Below, in pieces: positions 43,429-52,038 of a stretch of 64,000 nucleotides of DNA (position 1 is the stretch's first letter; every line of letters starts with the position of its first letter). The notes under the pieces are model-generated. The model worked only from the letters and a program-made list of their open reading frames with translations. It made no database searches and was not told the origin of the DNA. The DNA is from an uncultured Acetobacteraceae bacterium (GTDB lineage: Bacteria; Pseudomonadota; Alphaproteobacteria; Acetobacterales; Acetobacteraceae): positions 22,171 to 86,170 of the forward strand of contig CAIXEA010000074.1 in the NCBI GenBank assembly GCA_903918315.1, in the 5' to 3' direction. A program made the position numbers and the translations under genes.

Positions 43429-44622
43429 ATGCGCGCGCAAGCCAATCCCCACAAGTGCGACTCTGGAATCGACCATGCAGCCCTGGCCGCGATGGATCAC
43501 GCCGACCTGCCCGATCCCGAACCGGCGATCGCCATGCCGTCGATGCAGCACCGCGGCCGCGGCGCGGTGACCAACCCGCCGGTGCGCTTCGATGCCCGCG
43601 CCGCCAGCCCGTTTGATGATGGGTGGGAGACGTTGACTCAGGATTTCGGCGAATTGCCGAAACTGACGACCACCTTGACCCGCGACAGCACCCGCTCGGC
43701 GATCAGCTGGAACACCTCCCCGGATCTCGGGTTCGATCGCGCGGTGAACACGTATCGCGGCTGTGAGCATGGCTGCGTCTATTGCTTCGCACGGCCGACG
43801 CATGCCTATCTCGGCTACTCCCCCGGCCTCGATTTCGAAACGAAATTGATCTACAAGCCGGAGGTGGCGGAGCTGCTCGAAAAGGAGCTGCGCAAGCCCG
43901 GTTACCAGGCCCGGACCCTGGCGCTGGGATCGAACACCGACCCATACCAGCCGGTGGAACGCACGCTGAAGCTGACCCGCGCGGTGCTGGAGGTGTTGGA
44001 CCGGTTCAACCACCCCGTTGGTATTGTGACCAAATCGGCCGGGGTGCTGCGCGATCTGGACATTCTGTCGTCGATGGCGAAGCGCAATCTGGTGCGGGTC
44101 TATATCTCCCTGACCACCCTGGATCCGCATCTCGCCCGGGTGATGGAGCCGCGGGCCGCGACCCCGGCGCGGCGGCTGCATGCGATTACCGAACTGACCC
44201 GGGCGGGCGTGTCCACCGGCGTGCTGACCGCACCCATGATCCCCGGCCTGAACGATGTGGAGCTGGAAAAACTGCTCGAAGCCGCGTCCCGCGCCGGGGC
44301 CCGCCACGCCGGCTATGTGCTGCTGCGCCTGCCGCATGAAATCAAAGAGATGTTCGAGGCGTGGCTGCACACGCATTTCCCCGACCGCGCCAGGCATGTT
44401 CTGAGCCTGGTGCGGGATACGCGGGGCGGGGCGTTGAATGACACGCGTTTCCATCACCGCTTCTCCGGTCAGGGGGTTTACGCCGATTTGCTGATGCGGC
44501 GGTTCACCCGGGCGGCGCGGCAGTGGGGACTGGATGAAGCACGGGAAGGTTTGGATTGTAACCGCTTTGCCGTGCCCGGCGCGGCAGAGCAGCCGGCGGA
44601 GGCGCAGCTGTCGCTGTTTTAA
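43429..44622 (+). CDS. PA0069-family radical SAM protein
   Basis: This 397-aa radical SAM protein coordinates a 4Fe-4S cluster through C112-x3-C116-x2-C119 in NTYRGCEHGCVYCFARPTH and cleaves S-adenosylmethionine. TKLIYKPEVAELLEKEL, TLALGSNTDPYQPVE and VYISLTTLDPHLARVMEPR are typical of the PA0069/Rv2578c group, related to SplB-like enzymes but of unknown substrate. It is divergent from the two glycosyltransferases by 73 bases. It is a different family from the arsenosugar radical SAM enzyme ArsS. Confidence 0.88.
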   Translation: MRAQANPHKCDSGIDHAALAAMDHADLPDPEPAIAMPSMQHRGRGAVTNPPVRFDARAASPFDDGWETLTQDFGELPKLTTTLTRDSTRSAISWNTSPDLGFDRAVNTYRGCEHGCVYCFARPTHAYLGYSPGLDFETKLIYKPEVAELLEKELRKPGYQARTLALGSNTDPYQPVERTLKLTRAVLEVLDRFNHPVGIVTKSAGVLRDLDILSSMAKRNLVRVYISLTTLDPHLARVMEPRAATPARRLHAITELTRAGVSTGVLTAPMIPGLNDVELEKLLEAASRAGARHAGYVLLRLPHEIKEMFEAWLHTHFPDRARHVLSLVRDTRGGALNDTRFHHRFSGQGVYADLLMRRFTRAARQWGLDEAREGLDCNRFAVPGAAEQPAEAQLSLF

Positions 44623-44731
44623 TGCGCGCAAACAAAGCGCCGATGGTGCGTTGACGCCGCCGCGAATCCCCCCCTAATCTCAATCCCAATGAGAACGGGG
44701 CCGGACGGCCCCCTTAGGGAGGCCGCCCACA

Positions 44732-45613
44732 GTGGAAGACGCTGCGCGCCTGTTGCAGCTCGTCGTGAATGGTGCGGCCGCTGGCTGCATCTACGGCCTG
44801 ATCGCGCTTGGCTTTGTATTGATCTATAAAGCCACCGAAATGGTGAACTTCGCCCAAGGCGACGTGATGATGATCGGCGGCTTCATCGCCTATTCGCTCA
44901 TCGCGCATTGGGGGTTGAATTACTGGGTCGGCGCATTGCTGGCGATCGCCATCACGGCAGCATTCGGTTTCGCGCTCGACGCGATCATCCTGCGGCGAGT
45001 CATCGGACAACCGCAGTTCGCGGTGGTGATGCTGACCCTTGGGCTGGGATTCATCTTCCGGGCCGGCGCCGGCATCACCTGGGGTTATGACTCTGTCGGG
45101 TTCAACACACCCTTCACCAACAAGACCGCGAAAGTGGGGCTGTTGGTGCTCGGGCAGGACAATCTGTCGATCATCGTCGGCACGCTGATCCTATGCGGGG
45201 TGCTGTATGTGTTCTTCAGCAAGACCCGCCTGGGCGTGGCCATGCAGGCGTCGTCCCAGAACCAGCTCGCCGCCTATTACATGGGCATCCCGGTCCGGAC
45301 GGTGTTTTCGCTGATCTGGGCGATCAGCGCGGGGGTCGCGGCGGTGGCCGGCATCCTGCTGTCGCCGGTGTCGATGATCGACGTGAATATGGGCTTCCTC
45401 GGCATCAAGGCCTTCGCCGCCGCGGTCATCGGGGGCTTCGGCAGTATACCGGGCTCGCTCATCGGCGGCGTGATCGTCGGCGTGGTGGAGCAGCTGGCGG
45501 GCTATTACCTCCCCGCCGGGTTCCAGGAAGTCACGTCCAACGTCGTGCTGCTCGCCATGCTGATCGTGCGCCCGCAGGGTCTGTTCGCCGAACTTTCAGG
45601 AAAGCGGGTCTAG
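44732..45613 (+). CDS. livH: Branched-chain amino-acid type ABC transporter permease LivH
   Basis: This 293-aa inner-membrane permease has about eight helices. It starts at GTG 44732 with AGGGAGG eleven bases upstream. NGAAAGCIYGLIALGFVLIYK at the N-terminus, VNFAQGDVMMIGGFI near 35 and AAVIGGFGSIPGSLIGGVIVG near 230 are LivH hallmarks. It is first in the operon livH-livM-livG-livF-ligase-like-livK. This importer family takes up leucine/isoleucine/valine, but in alphaproteobacteria many members carry urea, amides or aromatic acids. Confidence 0.93.
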   Translation: MEDAARLLQLVVNGAAAGCIYGLIALGFVLIYKATEMVNFAQGDVMMIGGFIAYSLIAHWGLNYWVGALLAIAITAAFGFALDAIILRRVIGQPQFAVVMLTLGLGFIFRAGAGITWGYDSVGFNTPFTNKTAKVGLLVLGQDNLSIIVGTLILCGVLYVFFSKTRLGVAMQASSQNQLAAYYMGIPVRTVFSLIWAISAGVAAVAGILLSPVSMIDVNMGFLGIKAFAAAVIGGFGSIPGSLIGGVIVGVVEQLAGYYLPAGFQEVTSNVVLLAMLIVRPQGLFAELSGKRV

Positions 45614-45616
45614 CGC

Positions 45617-46693
45617 ATGCGCTATCTTTTCCGCACGAACTACAACCAGGACCTGTCGCTCGCGCGTCATGGCGGCGACTATTTCTGGTATGGGTTGCTG
45701 CTGGTCACCATGCTGGTCATCCCCTTGTTGATGGGGGAGTTCTATGTCGGTGAGCTCGGCGGCGTGTTCATCTTCGCCATCGCCGGCGTCGGGCTGATGC
45801 TGCTGGTGGGCTACACCGGCCTGATCAGCCTCGGTCACGCAGCCTTCCTCGGTATCGGCGCCTATGTGAACTCGGTGCTGCTGGCGCAGGGGGTCCCGTT
45901 CGTCATCACCCTCCCCGTCGCGGGCCTGTTCACCGCCGCCTGCGGCGCGGCCATCGGGCTACCGACGCTGCGCATGAGCGGCCTGTACCTCGCGATCGCA
46001 ACGCTGGCCTTCGGCAGCATCGTCGGCACGGTTTTCCAGAAATGGAGTTCTGTCACTGGTGGCTTCGATGGCTTCGCGGTGCCAACGCCGACCATCTTCG
46101 GGGTTGGATTGGATGGCGCGACGGGCATCTATTACGTGTCGCTGGCGGTGCTGATCTTCGTGCTTTGGGTAACGGCCAATATCCTGCGCAGCCCGATGGG
46201 CCGCGCCATGGTGGCGATCCGCGACAGTGAGGTCTCGGCCCAGTCAATGGGCATCCACCTGGCGCGCTACAAAGCCATGGCCTTCGCGATCAGCGCCGGG
46301 ATGACGGGCCTCGCCGGCGGGTTATTCGCGCATTATGTGCGCTTCCTGGCGCCGGACGCATTCGATGTGCTGCTATCGGTGCAGTTCGTGACCATCGTGT
46401 TCGTGGGCGGGCTGGGCTCGGTCCAAGGGGCCATCTTCGGCGCGCTGTTCGTGCGGCTACTGCCGCAGTTCATCGCCATCGTGCGCGACGATCTGCCCTT
46501 CGGTATCGGCCGCATGCCGGGCCTGGAGCCATCCTTGTTCGGATTGGTGCTGGTGCTGGTCATCCTGTTCCAGCCTGGCGGAATCAACGGCATCTGGCAG
46601 AAGATCAAGCACTGGTTCACGGCGTTCCCGTTCAAACGCCAGACCAGTTCCCGCCGGCAAAAATCCTACGCGAAGTCGGAGCGTCTGCGATGA
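45617..46693 (+). CDS. livM: Branched-chain amino-acid type ABC transporter permease LivM
   Basis: This 358-aa second permease has about ten helices; GVGLMLLVGYTGLISLGHAAFLGIGAY near 60 and ALRDSEVSAQSMGIHLARYK-like IRDSEVSAQSMGI near 200 and FVGGLGSVQGAIFGALFV near 260 identify LivM. It starts three bases after the livH stop. The C-terminus is hydrophilic and basic (FKRQTSSRRQKSYAKSERLR), longer than in many homologues. Its stop overlaps livG as ATGA. Confidence 0.93.
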   Translation: MRYLFRTNYNQDLSLARHGGDYFWYGLLLVTMLVIPLLMGEFYVGELGGVFIFAIAGVGLMLLVGYTGLISLGHAAFLGIGAYVNSVLLAQGVPFVITLPVAGLFTAACGAAIGLPTLRMSGLYLAIATLAFGSIVGTVFQKWSSVTGGFDGFAVPTPTIFGVGLDGATGIYYVSLAVLIFVLWVTANILRSPMGRAMVAIRDSEVSAQSMGIHLARYKAMAFAISAGMTGLAGGLFAHYVRFLAPDAFDVLLSVQFVTIVFVGGLGSVQGAIFGALFVRLLPQFIAIVRDDLPFGIGRMPGLEPSLFGLVLVLVILFQPGGINGIWQKIKHWFTAFPFKRQTSSRRQKSYAKSERLR

Positions 46694-47466
46694 GCCTCTT
46701 TCAGGCCGATCAAATCGCCGTCCGGTTCGGTGGCATCCGCGCCGTGGACGACGTCACGTTTCATGTCGAACAGGGCGAGGTCTTCTCGATCATCGGCCCC
46801 AACGGCGCCGGTAAGACCACGATCTTCAATCTGATCAGCCGGATCTATAACTCGACCTCTGGTACCCTGACATTCGACGGCCAGGATTTCACCAAAATGC
46901 CGCCCTGGCAGGTCGCCGGGATCGGCATCGCCCGGACGTTCCAAAACATCGAGCTGTTTCCCAACGCCTCGTTGTTGCAGAACCTGCTGATCGGGCGCCA
47001 TGCCCATTCCCGCGTCGGGCTGCTGTCGCAACTCGCGTTTCTGCCGTCCAACCGCCGCGCGGAGCTAAGGCACCGGGAAAAGGCGGAGGAGGTGATCGCC
47101 TTCCTCGGCCTGCAACGCCATCGCGATACGCTGATCGCCAACCTGCCCTATGGCGTGCGCAAAGTGGTGGAACTGGGCCGCGCGCTGTGCATCGAGCCCA
47201 AGCTGCTGCTGTTGGATGAACCGTCCTCCGGCCTCAACGTCGAAGAGACGGAGGGCATGGGGTTCTGGATCGAGGACATCAAAAAGGACCTCGGCATCAC
47301 CGTCATCATGGTCGAGCACGACATGGCGCTGGTTAATCAGGTCTCCGACCGCGTGATGGCATTGAACTACGGTAAGGTCCTGGCCATGGGCACGCCCCGC
47401 GAAGTGCAGACCCATCCCGAGGTGGTGAAAGCCTATCTGGGCGGTGAGCTGGAGGACGTGGCATGA
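46690..47466 (+). CDS. livG: Branched-chain amino-acid type ABC transporter ATPase LivG
   Basis: This 258-aa ABC ATPase has Walker A GPNGAGKTT near 37, Q-loop in GIARTFQNIELFP near 80, the signature-like LPYGVRKVVELGRAL near 150 (where LSGGQ-type is usually YG in LivG), Walker B LLLLDEPSSGLN near 178 and the switch His in VEHDMALV near 207. The RIYNSTSGTLTFDG region and the SxPYG-type signature are usual for LivG. Coupled at both ends by ATGA overlaps. Confidence 0.93.
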   Translation: MSLFQADQIAVRFGGIRAVDDVTFHVEQGEVFSIIGPNGAGKTTIFNLISRIYNSTSGTLTFDGQDFTKMPPWQVAGIGIARTFQNIELFPNASLLQNLLIGRHAHSRVGLLSQLAFLPSNRRAELRHREKAEEVIAFLGLQRHRDTLIANLPYGVRKVVELGRALCIEPKLLLLDEPSSGLNVEETEGMGFWIEDIKKDLGITVIMVEHDMALVNQVSDRVMALNYGKVLAMGTPREVQTHPEVVKAYLGGELEDVA

Positions 47467-48236
47467 CCGAGCCGCTCCTGCGGGTTACCGATATTGAGAC
47501 GTTCTATGGCCCGATCCAGGCGATCCGCGGCGTGTCGCTGGAAGTGGCGCCGCGCCAAATGGTGACCGTACTGGGCGCCAACGGGGCCGGCAAGACGACG
47601 GTGCTGCGCACCATCTCCGGCGTGTTGAACCCCGAACGCGGCCAGATTTTCTTCGAAGGCCACGATATCGCCAATATGGCACCGGACCAGGTGATGCGCA
47701 TGGGCATCTGCCACGTTCCGGAAGGGCGAGAGACGTTCCCGTTCCTGACCGTGCGCGAAAACCTGATGATGGGCGCGTATACACGGCGAGACTCCGACGG
47801 GGTGGCAAAGGATCTGGAGCTTTGCTTCACCTACTTCCCCCGGCTGCAGGAACGCCAGAACCAGCGCGCCGGCCTGCTTTCAGGTGGGGAGCAGCAGATG
47901 ATGGCGATCAGCCGCGCGCTGATGGGCCGGCCCAAGCTGTTGCTGCTGGATGAGCCCTCGCTGGGCCTGTCGCCCCTGCTGGTGCAGCAGATTTTCGGCA
48001 TCATCCGCCGCATCAACGAAGAACAGGGCGTGGCCATCCTGCTGGTCGAGCAAAACGCCCATATCGCGCTGAAGACCGCCGATTATGGCTACGTGCTGGA
48101 AGTCGGCCGCATCGTGATCGAGGATCGTTGCGCCAATCTGGTCCAACGCGAGGACATCAAGGAATTCTACCTCGGACAAAAAGAGGCCGGCGTACGCGGC
48201 CAGCGGCGTTGGAAGAGGAAGCGGCAATGGAATTAA
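47463..48236 (+). CDS. livF: Branched-chain amino-acid type ABC transporter ATPase LivF
   Basis: This 257-aa second ATPase has Walker A GANGAGKTT near 37, Q-loop followed by VPEGRETFPFLTVRENLMMG near 85, signature LLSGGEQQMMAISRALMG near 138, Walker B LLLLDEPSLGLSPLLV near 158 and VEQNAHIALKTAD near 193. The C-terminus extends with a basic tail (GVRGQRRWKRKRQWN) of about 15 residues not usual in LivF. That tail overlaps the next gene by ten bases. Confidence 0.92.
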   Translation: MTEPLLRVTDIETFYGPIQAIRGVSLEVAPRQMVTVLGANGAGKTTVLRTISGVLNPERGQIFFEGHDIANMAPDQVMRMGICHVPEGRETFPFLTVRENLMMGAYTRRDSDGVAKDLELCFTYFPRLQERQNQRAGLLSGGEQQMMAISRALMGRPKLLLLDEPSLGLSPLLVQQIFGIIRRINEEQGVAILLVEQNAHIALKTADYGYVLEVGRIVIEDRCANLVQREDIKEFYLGQKEAGVRGQRRWKRKRQWN

Positions 48237-48280
48237 GCGCCAGTCGCCCGGCGATGGAAATAAGCGCCAGCATCCCGGCG
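48227..48280 (+). repeat. Tandem 27-bp duplication at the ligase-like gene start
   Basis: Two 27-base units, each starting ATGGAA and ending CCGGCG, with four mismatches, encode a nine-residue repeat (MELSASRPA / MEISASIPA). A third ATG follows directly at 48281. Each unit supplies its own in-frame start codon. Confidence 0.85.
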
Positions 48281-49306
48281 ATGGTCTCCCAGCGCGCCGC
48301 GTCGCAGGGTTCGGCCGTCGTGTTGCGCAAAAAGGACCGCGGCCTATGGAAGGCCGTGACCTGGGCGGAGCTGGACTCCCGACGCAACGCCATCGCTTTG
48401 GCCTTGCGCGCCGTCGGTTTCCGCCAGGGCGATGTGGCGGGCGTGGTGTCCGACACCTGCCCCGATCTGGTTTATACCGATCTGGGCATTTTGACCGCCG
48501 GTGGCACCAGCGTAGCAGTGCATCCGGAAGCCGAGGCCTCGGAAGTCCTGCATGTCCTGCGGGAATCCGCCTGCCGCGTGGTCTTCGTCGAGAATGAGGA
48601 ACAGCTCGATAAAGCCCTGACCGTGCGGGACAGCTGCCCGGCGCTCACGCGTATCGTCATCCTCGACATGAAAGGTCTGCGGGAATTCAACGATCCCGGC
48701 TGCGAAAGCTTCGAAGCCTTTCTGGCGCGTGGGACCGGGGCTTTGGAGCCAACCGCGATCCGCGCCGATCACCCGGCGATCTTGATGTTTCCGCGGGGGG
48801 AAGGCGGGGCCGGGCGGTTGCTGACCCATGGCGATGTTTTGTCCTTGATCAAAGCCGGGCGGGACCAACTGGGCGTTCAACCCGGCGATGAGCGCCTGGC
48901 TGTGCTGCCGATGTCGGACCAGGCTGAACGCGTGCTCGGGCTCTATGTCGCGTTGGATTCCGGAATCGTCAGCAACTACCTCGAAAGCAGCGAGACCGGG
49001 CGTGAGAACCTGCAGGAGGTGAAGCCCACCTTGTTCGGCGCCGATGCCGAAGCCTGGACCCGGCTGCATGCCCGCATCACGGCCGCGGCCGACGCGGCAA
49101 CCGCGGTCCATCGGATGCTGTATCGCTGGGCGATCGCCGCGGGCAGCGGCAACGGGCTGGCCAATTTTCTTGTGCTCCGCGCGGTGCGCAACGAACTTGG
49201 CATGGGACGCCTACGCTTCGCGTTCGTCGCTGGTACAAAGCCGACCCAAGACGTCATGGACTGGGCCGGTGCACTCGGAATCAAGATCACGCCCATAGAG
49301 GCGTGA
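48227..49306 (+). CDS. Truncated, motif-less AMP-binding (acyl-CoA ligase-like) protein in the liv operon
   Basis: This 359-aa protein aligns by eye with the N-terminal part of the long-chain acyl-CoA ligases often found in liv operons: VVLRKKDRGLWKAVTWAEL near 32, ENEEQLDKALTVRDSCPAL near 123 and RIVILDMKGLREFNDP near 142. The ATP-binding YTSGTTGxPKG signature is replaced at 186-201 by LMFPRGEGGAGRLLTH. The protein ends before the family YGxTE motif and the C-terminal domain. It is therefore very unlikely to adenylate a substrate, yet it keeps an intact frame and tight operon placement. The start ATG 48227 has GAGGA seven bases upstream and overlaps livF. Confidence 0.8.
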   Translation: MELSASRPAMEISASIPAMVSQRAASQGSAVVLRKKDRGLWKAVTWAELDSRRNAIALALRAVGFRQGDVAGVVSDTCPDLVYTDLGILTAGGTSVAVHPEAEASEVLHVLRESACRVVFVENEEQLDKALTVRDSCPALTRIVILDMKGLREFNDPGCESFEAFLARGTGALEPTAIRADHPAILMFPRGEGGAGRLLTHGDVLSLIKAGRDQLGVQPGDERLAVLPMSDQAERVLGLYVALDSGIVSNYLESSETGRENLQEVKPTLFGADAEAWTRLHARITAAADAATAVHRMLYRWAIAAGSGNGLANFLVLRAVRNELGMGRLRFAFVAGTKPTQDVMDWAGALGIKITPIEA

Positions 49307-49327
49307 GACAACAACAGGGAGATACAC

Positions 49328-50497
49328 ATGCTTAAATCACTGCTTGCCGGCGCCGTGGCCGCGACGCTGGCGCTTCCCGTCATGGCGGCGGAAGCTGTGC
49401 GTGGCGTCACCGACAGCGAGATCACGATCGGCACCTATACCGACCTGTCCGGTGTCACCGCGATGTGGGGGGTCAACAACTCCAACACCTGGCGCATGGC
49501 GTTCGAGGAAGCCAACGCGGCGGGCGGGATCAATGGCCGCAAGATCAAATACATCGTCGAGGACAACCAGTACCAGATCCCGCGCTCGGTACAGGCCGCG
49601 AACAAGCTCATCAACCGCGACGGCGTGTTCATCATGGTCGGCAATGGCGGCACCCCGATGAACAACGCGGTCATGCCGGATCAGTTGGCCAAGGGCGTGG
49701 CGAACATGTTCCCTCTGACCTCCGCACGGTCGATGTACGAGCCGCTGCACCATTTGAAATTCGGTCTGGCCGCGTCCTACTACGATCAGGTCCGCTCCGG
49801 CGTGAAGCTGTTCGTGACCGAACGCGGCAAGAAGACAGTCTGCGGCATGTCGCAGGACACCGATTTCGGCGGTGACGTCATGGATGGCGCCCGCGATCAG
49901 CTCAAGGCCATGAATATGACGATGGCCGGGGAAACCCTGCACAAGCCGACCGACACGGATTTCAGCGCCTTCGTCGCCCGCCTGCGGGATGCCAACTGCG
50001 ATTTGGTGGTCGTCGGCGGGATCGTGCGCGATTCTGTGCAGATCATCTCGGCTATCCGCAAGTCTGGCTGGAATGTGGACCTGCTGGGCCAGGCCGCAAG
50101 CTACGACGAAGCGGTGGCGGAAGTGCCGGGCGGCGTGACCGAGGGCTTCTATTCAATGACCCCGGTCATTTACAACGCGGCCAGCGACCCGAAGCCGGAG
50201 ATCAAGGCCTTCGCCGAGAAGTACAAAAAGCAATACGGCAAAGAGCCGAATTTCGCAGCGCAGCTGGGTTACACGGCCGGGCAGTTGGTCATCCAGGCCC
50301 TGAAGAACGCGGGGAAGGACCTGAATACCGATACCTTCGTGGCTGGCATGGAAGCCATTAAGGACTGGCACGACATCTTCGGCTCCCCGGCAATGTCGTT
50401 CAGCCCGACGAAGCACCAGGGCTCGAACCAATCCTTCCTGTGCGTTGTGAAAAACGGCCACTGGGAGCCGGTTAGCACGACGCCCGTCGGCTACTGA
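49328..50497 (+). CDS. livK: Periplasmic substrate-binding protein LivK-type
   Basis: This 389-aa type I periplasmic binding protein has a signal peptide MLKSLLAGAVAATLALPVMA, then AEAVRG. Family blocks: ITIGTYTDLSGVTAMWGVNN near 33, GGINGRKIKYIVEDNQYQIP near 64, ANKLINRDGVFIMVGNGGTP near 90, FAAQLGYTAGQLVIQALKNAG near 310. It captures the ligand for LivHMGF. The NNSNTWRMAFEEANAAGG region resembles members that bind aromatic or amide compounds rather than leucine, but this is not decisive. Last gene of the operon; a hairpin terminator follows. Confidence 0.92.
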   Translation: MLKSLLAGAVAATLALPVMAAEAVRGVTDSEITIGTYTDLSGVTAMWGVNNSNTWRMAFEEANAAGGINGRKIKYIVEDNQYQIPRSVQAANKLINRDGVFIMVGNGGTPMNNAVMPDQLAKGVANMFPLTSARSMYEPLHHLKFGLAASYYDQVRSGVKLFVTERGKKTVCGMSQDTDFGGDVMDGARDQLKAMNMTMAGETLHKPTDTDFSAFVARLRDANCDLVVVGGIVRDSVQIISAIRKSGWNVDLLGQAASYDEAVAEVPGGVTEGFYSMTPVIYNAASDPKPEIKAFAEKYKKQYGKEPNFAAQLGYTAGQLVIQALKNAGKDLNTDTFVAGMEAIKDWHDIFGSPAMSFSPTKHQGSNQSFLCVVKNGHWEPVSTTPVGY

Positions 50498-50506
50498 GGC
50501 ACGTGG

Positions 50507-50533
50507 GATGGCGGAACACGATGTTCCGCCATC
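50507..50533. terminator. Bidirectional hairpin between livK and the M32 carboxypeptidase
   Basis: A perfect 12-bp stem (GATGGCGGAACA with TGTTCCGCCATC) and 3-base loop sits nine bases after the livK stop and five before the end of the convergent gene. Only a short TTC follows on the plus strand. Confidence 0.65.
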
Positions 50534-50538
50534 TTCAC

Positions 50539-52038
50539 CTATCCCAGATATCGTGCCGTCAGATGCGCCTGGAAGTCCTGGGGATCCAAGGGCTTCCCGG
50601 TTGCCGCCCGCAGCAGCTCGTTGAACCCCAGGCGGCTGCCCTGCGAATGGACGTTCGCGCGCAGCCACCCCAATAACGGCGACATGTCACCCCGGCTCAG
50701 CCCGGCATCCAGATCCGGCACCGCTTTCCGCGCCGCCGTCATGAGCTGCGCCGCCGCCATCGCGCCCAGCGTGTAGCTGGGGAAATACCCAAATGCCCCG
50801 TCATACCAATGGATGTCTTGCAGGCATCCGCGCGCGTCATCCGGTGGCGTGATCCCCAGCAGGGCATGCAGCCCATCGTTCCAGGCGCCCGGCAGGTCCG
50901 CCACGGCCAGATCACCGCTGATCAGGGCTTGCTCCAGGCGGAAGCGGAGGATCACATGCGCGGGGTAGGTCATTTCGTCGGCATCGACGCGGATGAAACC
51001 CCGCTCGACCCGCCGCCACAGGCGCCCCAGGTTTTCCGGGTGATAGGGCGCCGGATCGCCACCGAACGCCGCCAGCAGTTCCGGCCCCATCCACGACAGG
51101 AACGCGTCCGATCGGCAGGCTTGCATCTCCACGATCAGGGACTGGCTCTCATGGGCGGCCATGCCCGCTGCCTCACCCACTGGCTGGCGAGCGTAATCCC
51201 TGGGCAGGCCGCGCTCATAGAGCGCGTGGCCGGTTTCGTGCACCACCGCCAGGATTGCCTGGGTGAAATCGGCTTCGATGTAGCGCGTGGTGATCCGGAC
51301 GTCCGTCGGCGTGCCGCCTGAGAAGGGATGCACGGACCGATCCAGCCGCGCATGGGTATAATCCAGCCCCAGACGTTCCGACAAACGCCGGCACAGCGCT
51401 TCCTGCGCCTCGATCGAGAAGGGACCCACCGGACGAATGGGCTGCGGCGCGCGCGCCTGCCTGGCTTCAGCCTCCGGCAAGGCCCGGGCGAGGAAGGTTT
51501 CGTACGCGGCAAAGATGGGCGTGACGTCGGCGGCCCGGACGCCGCGCTGGTAGCCGTCCATCAACGCGTCATAGGGGCTGAGTCCGACAACCGGCGCCAG
51601 GGCGCCGCCGATGTGACGAACCAGGCGAACGACCTCCTCCAGGTAGGGACGCACCTGGGAGAAGCTGGAGGTGGCCTTCGCATCCCGCCAGACCTTCTCG
51701 CAAGCGGAATTGGCACGGGCCTGCGCCTCCACCAAATCGGCTGGAAGCGCGGTGGCGCGGGTATAGGCCTGGCGCATCAGGGCCAGATTGGCAGCGCGCC
51801 AGGGATCGCCACCGGTGCCATCGGCTTCGGCGGCCGCGAGTTCATCCGCCGTCTCGGCGGCCGTCAGTTGGGCGTGCGCGAGACCCGCCAGCACCGCCAG
51901 CTGATCACCACGCGCCGCACCACCCCCCGGAGGCATCACCGCCGCCGCATCCCAGCCGAGCATGGAGGAACATTCCCCAATCGTGGCGATGCGAGCGAAG
52001 CGATCGATCAGGCGGTCATAGCCGGGGGTGTTACGCAT
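50539..52038 (-). CDS. M32 family metallocarboxypeptidase (carboxypeptidase Taq type)
   Basis: This 499-aa cytoplasmic zinc carboxypeptidase removes C-terminal residues from peptides. The zinc motif HETGH lies near 266-270 in AVVHETGHALYERGLP, with the third ligand in ESQSLIVEMQACRSDAFL near 300. DVRITTRYIEADFTQAIL near 245 and GYFPSYTLGAMAAAQL near 420 are family blocks. Length fits (about 500). Its start overlaps surf1 by eight bases, so it is attached to the end of the oxidase operon, with no obvious functional link. Confidence 0.92.
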   Translation of the reverse strand: MRNTPGYDRLIDRFARIATIGECSSMLGWDAAAVMPPGGGAARGDQLAVLAGLAHAQLTAAETADELAAAEADGTGGDPWRAANLALMRQAYTRATALPADLVEAQARANSACEKVWRDAKATSSFSQVRPYLEEVVRLVRHIGGALAPVVGLSPYDALMDGYQRGVRAADVTPIFAAYETFLARALPEAEARQARAPQPIRPVGPFSIEAQEALCRRLSERLGLDYTHARLDRSVHPFSGGTPTDVRITTRYIEADFTQAILAVVHETGHALYERGLPRDYARQPVGEAAGMAAHESQSLIVEMQACRSDAFLSWMGPELLAAFGGDPAPYHPENLGRLWRRVERGFIRVDADEMTYPAHVILRFRLEQALISGDLAVADLPGAWNDGLHALLGITPPDDARGCLQDIHWYDGAFGYFPSYTLGAMAAAQLMTAARKAVPDLDAGLSRGDMSPLLGWLRANVHSQGSRLGFNELLRAATGKPLDPQDFQAHLTARYLG

